From Gammaproteobacteria bacterium (lineage in GTDB: Bacteria > Pseudomonadota > Gammaproteobacteria > Pseudomonadales > Azotimanducaceae): a stretch of DNA of 64,000 nucleotides. Shown here one piece after another: positions 54,242 through 61,212 of the stretch (the stretch's first letter is position 1; every line of letters begins with the position of its first letter). The stretch lies in contig REEU01000152.1 of assembly GCA_007694905.1 (NCBI GenBank), forward strand, positions 1 through 64,000, given 5' to 3'. Position numbers and translations under genes: made by a program. The notes beneath the pieces are model-generated. The model was not told where the DNA came from, made no database searches, and saw nothing but the letters and a program-made list of their open reading frames with translations.

Positions 54242-55106
54242 TGCCCCGCGCCGCGAGAAAATCGAGGCTGCGCGCGACCATCGCGTCCGTGTTCACCGCC
54301 CCGAATGCGTCACCTACGACCACGTGTCGGGAGCCGCTGCCACCGTCCGGAACCACCATGCATTCCGCATCCGGTACTCGCGCCAGCATGGCCCGGGTGC
54401 GTTTCGCGTCAACCACCTGATCGGCGTCACTGAAGATGGCGAGCACAGGTACAGCGATGCGTTCCATGGCGACCCGGCGCACTTTGCGCACCAAGGCATA
54501 CATGGCCACCAGCGCGTGAGTGGCGTAGCGCAAAGTCCAGTAGCGGGCGTGGGCCTCATGCTCGGCCTCGATGACCCGCTCGCGCCCCAGCAGCCAGTGG
54601 ATCCAGCGACTGGCGGCCGGCAGGCCAAGGAGCGCGCTACGGCGGTCCACCAACCCGAAGTTCGGTGCGATGAGAATCAGGGCCGCCAGTTCGGGAACGC
54701 GACCGGATGCCGCCAGCAGAGTGGCCAGGGTGCCGCCGGTGGAGGTCCCCACCAGAATGACCCGTTCACCGATGCGGCGGCCGATGGTAACGGCCTGCCG
54801 GGTGTCGTCGATCCAGGTCTTGGCGCTGCCCTCGCTCAGGGCTTCCGGACCACGGCCATGGCCGGTCAGGCGCGGGTAATAGACATTCGCATAGAGGGGT
54901 TCCGCGAGGCGCTCGCAGACGGGCGATGTCTCCATGGGGCTGGCCGAGAAGCCATGCAGATAGACGATGGCGAAGGAACGTCGACGCCGCTCGCCGCCCT
55001 GCCAGACGATGCGGGCATGGGCATCAGGACGCAGATCGTCATGCCTGCCCTCGCGTTCCTCGAGCCAGGCATCGAGCTTCTCAAGCTGCAAGGGTGGCTG
55101 CTTCAC
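54228..55106 (-). CDS. Alpha/beta hydrolase, carboxylesterase/lipase-like
   Basis: A 292-residue hydrolase with the oxyanion segment AIVYLHGFSASPMETSPV (about residue 47), nucleophile elbow ILVGTSTGGTLATLL (G-x-S-x-G, about 122), acid in IFSDADQVVD and histidine in GSRHVVVGDAFG. This resembles monoacylglycerol lipase/thermostable carboxylesterase types. Its ATG overlaps the TGA of the upstream hybrid kinase, so they are co-translated. Its 3' end overlaps the convergent kinase gene by 14 nt. Confidence 0.87.
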   Translation of the reverse strand: MKQPPLQLEKLDAWLEEREGRHDDLRPDAHARIVWQGGERRRRSFAIVYLHGFSASPMETSPVCERLAEPLYANVYYPRLTGHGRGPEALSEGSAKTWIDDTRQAVTIGRRIGERVILVGTSTGGTLATLLAASGRVPELAALILIAPNFGLVDRRSALLGLPAASRWIHWLLGRERVIEAEHEAHARYWTLRYATHALVAMYALVRKVRRVAMERIAVPVLAIFSDADQVVDAKRTRAMLARVPDAECMVVPDGGSGSRHVVVGDAFGAVNTDAMVARSLDFLAARGISAV

Positions 55107-57097
55107 GCGCCGACTGCGTCCTCTGCCATGGCCTCCGCGACCTGTACGCGCAGCGTCTCACGTCGAAAGGGTTTCTGCAGCAGCCGGACCCGCCGCCGTT
55201 GGCCAAAATCACTGAACACGTCCACGTCCGCGTAGCCGGACATGAACATCACGCGCAGGCCGGGGCACCGACGCACCACCTCTGCGGCGATCTCCGGGCC
55301 GCGTTCCCCGGGCAGGACGACGTCGGAGAGCAGCAGATCCACGGATTCCTGCTCGAGCAGCGCGCGGGCAGCCGTACCGTCCTCGGCCGCGAACACTTCA
55401 TAGCCGAAGCTGCGCAGCATGGCCACGGTGACCTCACGCACCGTCGCCTCGTCCTCCACCACCAGGATGCGTCCCTGACCCAGGGCCACGGCGTCAGCCC
55501 GGGGCTGCTCGTCGCTGAACTGGGGTTCCGCCTCCGCAACCGGCAGGTACAGCCGGACCCGGGTGCCCTTGCCTTCGCGACTGTTGAGGTCGATCTGGCC
55601 CCGCGATTGCCGCACGAAACCGTGCACCATCGACAGGCCGAGCCCGGAGCCGTGGACCGCATGCTTGGTGCTGTAAAAGGGTTCGAACGCACGATCGAGG
55701 ACCTCGGCGGACATGCCGGAACCGGTATCGGCCACCTCGATGCAGACGAAAGCTGTTGCCTGCATTTCGGGAAAGCGTCGGGACACCTCTGTTGCCGCCA
55801 TGAGCCAGGAGCTGATGGTAATGCGCCCTGGACCGCTCATCGCATCCTCGGCATTGTTCGCCAGATTCAGCAGCGCCGTCTGCAGCTGCGTCGGATCCGC
55901 GAGGACCGGCTCCCGCGCCTGATCGTCGAACTCGAGCTGCACCGCGGACCGCAAGGTGCGTTCGAGCATCGTGCGGGTCTCTGCGAACAGCGCTTCGAGC
56001 ACAACGGCCCGGGGCTTGAGCGGCTGCCGTCGGGCGAAGGACAGCAGACGCCGACTGAGCTCCGTTCCACGCCCCGCCGCCTGCGTGGCCTGCAGCAGCA
56101 GAGCACGGGTGTCCGGGTCGCTGATGCGGTCGTCGATCAGCTCGAGATTGCCGAGCACCACCGCCAACAGATTGTTGAAGTCGTGCGCGATGCCGCCTGT
56201 AAGCTTGCCGATGGACTCCAGACGCCGGGCCTGCTGGGCGCGCTCCTCCACTTCGAGCCGCTGACTGATGTCCGTGACTGCCACTTGGTAGGCCGGGGCA
56301 CCGTCCCATTCCACCTGGGAGACGAGCGCGCGCAGCCGGGCTTCGGACCCGTCCCGGCGCTGGATCACCATGTGGTAATCCCGCTCCACGTGCTCTTCGC
56401 GCTGGCGCGCGGCCATCCGCTGTCGTGCCCGCTCCTGCTCCGCTGGCGGCAGCAGTCTCATCACCGAGCCGAGCTCGAGCAGCTCAGCCGGCGTGGCGTA
56501 GCCCGCAAGCCGCGCAGCAGCCGGGTTGACGTAAACCAGGTCGAAGCCCCGATGAACGATGATGCCGTCCTGGGACGTCTCCACCAGCGCGCGATAGCGT
56601 TGCTCACTCTGCGCAAGGCGCTGCTCGAGGCGGACGCGCTCGAGTTCCATGGCCACCCGTACCCTCTCGCGATCGAGGAGCTCGTGGACGGCATCGGCAT
56701 CCGCAATGGGGCGGCGGAACAGCAGCACGAGAATGCCGCCTGGCGCGTCGCCCTCCCCGGCCAGCGGCACGCCGGCGTAGCCCTCTACGCCCAGCGTGGC
56801 GAGCATCTCGTCGTCGGGGAAACGACTGGCCGCTGCGGATCGGATCACATACGGGGTGCTGTCCAACACATCCTCGAAGGGCGTGCCTGCACGCTCGTAG
56901 GGCTCACAGTCCCGGGGTTGGCCGTCCACCAGCATGCGTTCGACAGTGACGCGTTCGCTGGGGCCCAGCGTGCCTACGAGCACAAAATCCGCACCGCCGC
57001 GCTCCGCGACGCGCCCCAGCAGGTCGTCCAGGAATCGGAGAGACCCGGCAGGCGCAGCGCGGACCGTACCGCCCGCCGAAGGCGCGTCGTCGACCAT
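55103..57097 (-). CDS. Soluble GAF-PAS hybrid histidine kinase with receiver domain
   Basis: A 664-residue protein without membrane helices. GAF-like domain (about 15-150), PAS (about 165-285; VETSQDGIIVHRGFDLVYVN), phosphoacceptor histidine in TGGIAHDFNNLLAVVLG (about 305), HATPase (NLANNAEDAMSG, VADTGSGMSAEVLDRAFEPF, GSGLGLSMVHGFV) and a C-terminal receiver domain (ILVVEDEATVREV, phosphorylated aspartate in LLSDVVLPGERGPE, LQKPFR). It shares the A-H-D-F-N-N box with the other two kinases in the window. Co-translated with the downstream hydrolase. Signal unknown. Confidence 0.9.
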   Translation of the reverse strand: MVDDAPSAGGTVRAAPAGSLRFLDDLLGRVAERGGADFVLVGTLGPSERVTVERMLVDGQPRDCEPYERAGTPFEDVLDSTPYVIRSAAASRFPDDEMLATLGVEGYAGVPLAGEGDAPGGILVLLFRRPIADADAVHELLDRERVRVAMELERVRLEQRLAQSEQRYRALVETSQDGIIVHRGFDLVYVNPAAARLAGYATPAELLELGSVMRLLPPAEQERARQRMAARQREEHVERDYHMVIQRRDGSEARLRALVSQVEWDGAPAYQVAVTDISQRLEVEERAQQARRLESIGKLTGGIAHDFNNLLAVVLGNLELIDDRISDPDTRALLLQATQAAGRGTELSRRLLSFARRQPLKPRAVVLEALFAETRTMLERTLRSAVQLEFDDQAREPVLADPTQLQTALLNLANNAEDAMSGPGRITISSWLMAATEVSRRFPEMQATAFVCIEVADTGSGMSAEVLDRAFEPFYSTKHAVHGSGLGLSMVHGFVRQSRGQIDLNSREGKGTRVRLYLPVAEAEPQFSDEQPRADAVALGQGRILVVEDEATVREVTVAMLRSFGYEVFAAEDGTAARALLEQESVDLLLSDVVLPGERGPEIAAEVVRRCPGLRVMFMSGYADVDVFSDFGQRRRVRLLQKPFRRETLRVQVAEAMAEDAVGA

Positions 57098-57150
57098 CGA
57101 TTCGTGTACCTCTGCCTGGACCGGACAACCTCAGGATGGACCCGAAAAGT

Positions 57151-59262
57151 CTAGCCCAGGCCCTTGGTTCGTGCCCCGCCAACAGGCGCTTCGCCGCAAG
57201 CTGCGAGAATGAAAGCATATTCCTCTGCCAGCTCTCGCAGGGCGTCCCAGCGGCCGGAGACGCCACCATGTCCAGCGCTCATGTTGGTCTTCAGCAACAT
57301 GACCTGATCGTCACACCGCAGCGCCCGCAGTTTCGCCACCCACTTCGCCGGCTCCCAGTAGGTGACCCGCGGGTCGTTAATGCCCGCCGTCACCAGCAGC
57401 GGCGGATACGGACCCTCATGCACGTTGTCGTAAGGTGAGTAACTGCGGATGAGATCGAAGTGGGCGACGCTCTCAATGGGATTGCCCCACTCCGGCCACT
57501 CGATGGGCGTCAACGGCAGCGACGCATCGAGCATGGTCTGCAGCACGTCCACGAAGGGCACGTGGGCCACCACCGCACCCCAAAGCTCCGGAGCCTGATT
57601 CATAACCACGCCCATCAATTCGCCGCCAGCGCTGCCGCCGGAAATAGCGATGCGGCCGGGGGCAGAGTAGCCCGCTGCAATCAGCCCGCGCGCGACGTCC
57701 TCGAAATCATTGAACGTATTCCAGCGCGCCTCCAGCTTGCCCGCTTCATACCACCCGTAGCCGAGATCGTCACCGCCGCGGATATGCGCGATGGCGCAAG
57801 TGTAGCCCCGTTCCAGCAGGCTCAGGCGCGCCGCCGAGAATGTCGGTGCAAAGGCGCTGCCATAGGCTCCATAGCCGGTGAGGTAGAGACGACCGCTGCT
57901 GTCCACGGGCTGATCGCAGCGACGCACCAGGGACACCGGAATCCGCGCGCCGTCGCGAGCGGGCAGCCACAGGCGCTCGGTCACGTAGCGTCCGGGGTCG
58001 TAGCCGGTGGGGATCTGACGCACCTTGCGGGTGATCAAGCGGCGCGCCGCGACCTCATAATCATAGACCGTGTCTGGCGTGACCATGGATGCGTAACCGA
58101 GGCGCAGGGTCGGCGCATCGAACTCGGCGTTGCTGCCGAGCCCTACGGCGTAGGCCGGCTCCGGGAAGGACACGAAGTGCTCCGCTCCCTGCCAGTCGCG
58201 GATGCGGATCGCATCCAGCCCGTCCCGACGCTCGTGGACGACCAGATGCTCCCGAAAGCAGGTGTGATCAAGCAGGTAGTCGTGGTCGTCGGGGGCGATC
58301 TCTTCGCGCCAGTTAAACGCTTCGGGTGCGGTGTCGGGCGTGCTGACGATGCGGAAGTTCTGATGCCTGTCATTGGTCCGGATCCAGAAACGGCCATGGG
58401 CATGATCGACGTCGTACTCATGGCCACTGCGGCGGGCGCTGATCAGCAGCGGCGCCGCCAGCGGGTCATGCGCTGGCAGCACCCTGGACTCGCTGGTGAC
58501 GTGATCGCCGCTGGAGATGACTAGAAAGGCCCGGTCCTGAGTCTCGCCGACGCCGACGAAGAAACTCTCGTCGTCTTCGGTGTAGAGCACAACATCGTCT
58601 TTCGGATCCGTGCCGAGGCGATGCAGACGCACCTGATACGGCCGCCAGTTCTCGTTCAGCACGAGATAGAGAAAAGCCTGACCATCTGCAGTCCATACCG
58701 GCGCGCCGAGGGTGTTGTCGATGCGATCACCGAGCCGCTCGCCCGTGTCGAGGTCAAGCACCTCGATGTGGAAGCGCTCGGACCCGTCGACGTCACTGGC
58801 GTAGGCCAGCAGCCGGCCCGAAGGGTCCACTTCCAGGCCCCCGAGCTGGAAGTAATTCCGACCGTCGGCGAGCCGGTTCTCGTCCAGAATGATCTGCTCA
58901 TCGCCACCCGCCACGGGCGCACGCGACCAGATCCGGTACTGGTTATCGGGCTCGAAGTGCCAGCGATAGAACCACCCGCCCTCGCGCCAGGGTACCGCAG
59001 CGTCGTCCTCCTGCTGGCGGCCGCGTATTTCCGCGAACAGCGACTCCACGGTGTCCGCCAAGGGCGCCATCACCGCATCGAAATAGGCGTTCTCCGCTTC
59101 CAGATAGGCGATCACATCCGGATCGCCGACCTCCGGATAAGCCGGATCACGCAGCCAGTGCCACGGATCCTCGATCTCACGGCCGTGCCAGCGACCAGTC
59201 CAGGATCGGCGCGGGGCCCGCGGCGGTGGCTGGCTGGTACCGAGTCGTCCACTGTGGCTCAT
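57151..59262 (-). CDS. Prolyl oligopeptidase family serine peptidase, oligopeptidase B-like
   Basis: A 703-residue S9A peptidase. An N-terminal propeller (about 70-410) is followed by the hydrolase domain with the nucleophile in RIAISGGSAGGELMGVV (G-G-S-A-G-G, about residue 550), the aspartate region in LLVTAGINDPRVTYWEPAKW and the histidine in MSAGHGGVSGRWDAL. The start DPWHWLRDPAYPEV segment is typical of oligopeptidase B, which cleaves after basic residues in short peptides. No signal peptide, so cytoplasmic. Confidence 0.92.
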   Translation of the reverse strand: MSHSGRLGTSQPPPRAPRRSWTGRWHGREIEDPWHWLRDPAYPEVGDPDVIAYLEAENAYFDAVMAPLADTVESLFAEIRGRQQEDDAAVPWREGGWFYRWHFEPDNQYRIWSRAPVAGGDEQIILDENRLADGRNYFQLGGLEVDPSGRLLAYASDVDGSERFHIEVLDLDTGERLGDRIDNTLGAPVWTADGQAFLYLVLNENWRPYQVRLHRLGTDPKDDVVLYTEDDESFFVGVGETQDRAFLVISSGDHVTSESRVLPAHDPLAAPLLISARRSGHEYDVDHAHGRFWIRTNDRHQNFRIVSTPDTAPEAFNWREEIAPDDHDYLLDHTCFREHLVVHERRDGLDAIRIRDWQGAEHFVSFPEPAYAVGLGSNAEFDAPTLRLGYASMVTPDTVYDYEVAARRLITRKVRQIPTGYDPGRYVTERLWLPARDGARIPVSLVRRCDQPVDSSGRLYLTGYGAYGSAFAPTFSAARLSLLERGYTCAIAHIRGGDDLGYGWYEAGKLEARWNTFNDFEDVARGLIAAGYSAPGRIAISGGSAGGELMGVVMNQAPELWGAVVAHVPFVDVLQTMLDASLPLTPIEWPEWGNPIESVAHFDLIRSYSPYDNVHEGPYPPLLVTAGINDPRVTYWEPAKWVAKLRALRCDDQVMLLKTNMSAGHGGVSGRWDALRELAEEYAFILAACGEAPVGGARTKGLG

Positions 59263-59369
59263 GGGCGCCCCTCAATCGAAAACGGCCGCGCATCATAGTC
59301 GCCACGCGCCTGTTCGGCACCCCGGACGCCCTGTATCCTGCGCGCTCGTCGAAACTGGCCGGATACGCC

Positions 59370-60185
59370 ATGAACGAACATGCACTCACCCGCAGCATGG
59401 CGGTGTTCTGTGACTTCGAGAACATCGCCATCGGTTCCCGCGACGCCAAGTACGAGCGTTTCGAGATCGCACCCATCCTCGATCGGCTGCTGCTGCGCGG
59501 CAACATCGTCGTGCGCAAGGCGTACTGCGACTGGGAGCGCTACAAGGACTACAAGAAAGCGCTGCATGAGGCATCGTTCGAGTTGATCGAGATTCCCCAC
59601 GTGCGCATGTCCGGCAAAAACTCGGCCGATATCCGGATGGTCGTCGATGCGCTGGACCTCTGCTACACGAAGCCCCACGTGGACACGTTCGTGATCATCA
59701 GCGGCGATTCCGATTTTTCGCCGCTGGTGAGCAAGCTGCGGGAAAACGACCGGGTCGTGGTGGGCGTCGGCGTGCGACAGTCCACGTCTGATCTGCTTAC
59801 GGCCATCTGCGACGAATTCATCTTCTACGACGATCTGGTCGAAAACCGCAAAGCGAGCAAGTCCCGCAAGCGTCGCGGCAGTCGCGGCAAGGCCGCACAG
59901 CCGGAAGAGCGGTCGGTGGAAGAGGAAGATCGCGCCAGCGAGGCCATCGACTGGCTGATGGAGATCGTCGAGGCACTGTTCGAAGAGCGCGGCGAGGAGG
60001 ACAAGGTCTGGGGGTCGATGGTGAAGCAGTCGCTGAAGCGGCGGCGTCCGGGCTTCAACGAGCGGGCCTATGGCTTCAAGAGCTTTGGCGCGCTGCTCGA
60101 GGAGGCCCAGAAGCGAGGCCGGCTGACCCTGGTCTCCGACGACAAGTCCGGCGGTTACATCGTCGACGATTACAACGACAGCTGA
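59370..60185 (+). CDS. NYN-domain protein with C-terminal OST-HTH-like domain
   Basis: A 271-residue protein. The NYN (PIN-like) nuclease domain covers about 8-155: acidic residues in MAVFCDFENIAIG, the mid block SADIRMVVDALDLCY, and FVIISGDSDFSPLVSKLREN give the D, D, D-x-D metal set. After a basic/acidic linker (KASKSRKRRGSRGKAA) comes a second domain (about 195-270; WGSMVKQSLKRRRPGFNERA) like OST-HTH/LOTUS RNA-binding modules. LabA-like proteins have this layout; RNA cleavage is likely but the target is unknown. Confidence 0.88.
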   Translation: MNEHALTRSMAVFCDFENIAIGSRDAKYERFEIAPILDRLLLRGNIVVRKAYCDWERYKDYKKALHEASFELIEIPHVRMSGKNSADIRMVVDALDLCYTKPHVDTFVIISGDSDFSPLVSKLRENDRVVVGVGVRQSTSDLLTAICDEFIFYDDLVENRKASKSRKRRGSRGKAAQPEERSVEEEDRASEAIDWLMEIVEALFEERGEEDKVWGSMVKQSLKRRRPGFNERAYGFKSFGALLEEAQKRGRLTLVSDDKSGGYIVDDYNDS

Positions 60186-60192
60186 ACGCCAG

Positions 60193-60567
60193 TCAACGAT
60201 TCAGGACCCGATAGCCGCGGCCCGACAGACAGGTCTTCACCACCTGCTGCTGTTCCCGCCACGCGTCGCGGCCGCCACGGGCACCCCCGACGATGCCACC
60301 GACCCCTGCGCCCCGCTTCGCGCGGTCGGAGCCGCCTGTCACGGCGCCCACGGCAGCCCCCACCGCTGCGGTGCCTGCTGCGTTGGCCGCGACCTTTTCG
60401 CCGGTCCGGACCTCTTCCGCGTAGCTCGTGCAATCCGCGAGATCACGCTCGTACTGCGCCATGTCCACGCCCTGCCGGTCGATGATGACGTCGCGGCCGG
60501 CCTGACTCGCGCAGCCCGCCCCGGCCATCAAAAGTCCCGCAAGCACGCATGCGTTCAGCGTTCGCAT
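60193..60567 (-). CDS. Glycine-zipper lipoprotein
   Basis: A 124-residue outer- or inner-membrane-attached lipoprotein: signal with lipobox GAGCAS (cysteine about residue 19), then a cysteine-bearing domain (YERDLADCTSYAEEV) and a glycine-zipper stretch (AAVGAAVGAVTGG, GAGVGGIVGGARGG). A further cysteine near the end (VVKTCLSGRGYRVLN) probably pairs with the first. Such proteins are common in Proteobacteria with no precise role. GAGGTGA precedes the ATG. Confidence 0.85.
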   Translation of the reverse strand: MRTLNACVLAGLLMAGAGCASQAGRDVIIDRQGVDMAQYERDLADCTSYAEEVRTGEKVAANAAGTAAVGAAVGAVTGGSDRAKRGAGVGGIVGGARGGRDAWREQQQVVKTCLSGRGYRVLNR

Positions 60568-60726
60568 GGTTTCACCTCGTCCTGCTTGGCTGATGATGGT
60601 TACTATCTTTCACCCCGGCTGAAGCCAGCCTGAAGGGATCAGTGCCCGACGCCGATCGTCGTCCCCGTGCTGCGCACCCTGCAGCGAATTTCGCTATCGT
60701 CCCTGGAAAACTATGAGGAGGACGCC

Positions 60727-61212
60727 ATGGACGCAGCGCTGCCGGCACCGTTCGAATGCCCCGAGGCGCGGGTCATCGATGACTGGGTGGACTACAACGG
60801 TCACATGAACATGGCCTTTTACAACGTGGTCTTCGACCAGGCCGTGGACCACGTGTATGACCAGCTCGGCATAGGCGTCGGGTATCTCGACGGGAGCGGC
60901 TGTTCCACCTTCACGCTGGAGGCCCACGTCACCTACCTGCGCGAAGTCATGGTGGGCGATCCGCTGCGGGTCACCTGGCAACTGCTCGACTACGACGCCA
61001 AGCGGCTGCACTACTTCGAGCACATGTACCACGCCGAGGAGGGCTACCTGGCGGCCACCTCGGAGCAGCTCAGCATCCACGTCGATCTGGGCGAGCGCCG
61101 CTCCACACCCTTCTCAGACGCATCGCTGGCGCGTTTCGCCCGGGTTCTCGAGACGCATGCTTCGCTGCCGCGACCGAGTCAGGCCGGCCACGTCATCGGC
61201 ATCCCGCGGTGA
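60727..61212 (+). CDS. Hotdog-fold acyl-CoA thioesterase
   Basis: A 161-residue 4HBT-type thioesterase. The catalytic region VDYNGHMNMAFYNVVFDQAVD (aspartate/asparagine after a short turn) resembles the YbgC and carnitine-linked thioesterase groups, and HVTYLREVMVGDPLRVTWQL is the central strand pair. Hydrolyses an acyl-CoA in the cytoplasm. GAGGAGG lies 5 nt before ATG 60727. Its TGA overlaps the GTG of the DUF748 gene, so they are coupled. Confidence 0.85.
   Translation: MDAALPAPFECPEARVIDDWVDYNGHMNMAFYNVVFDQAVDHVYDQLGIGVGYLDGSGCSTFTLEAHVTYLREVMVGDPLRVTWQLLDYDAKRLHYFEHMYHAEEGYLAATSEQLSIHVDLGERRSTPFSDASLARFARVLETHASLPRPSQAGHVIGIPR

Noticed and set aside
54926-57154. A 742-codon plus-strand frame opposite the hybrid histidine kinase
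   Set aside because: Same antisense pattern; no domain resemblance, while the minus strand encodes a complete GAF-PAS-kinase-receiver protein.
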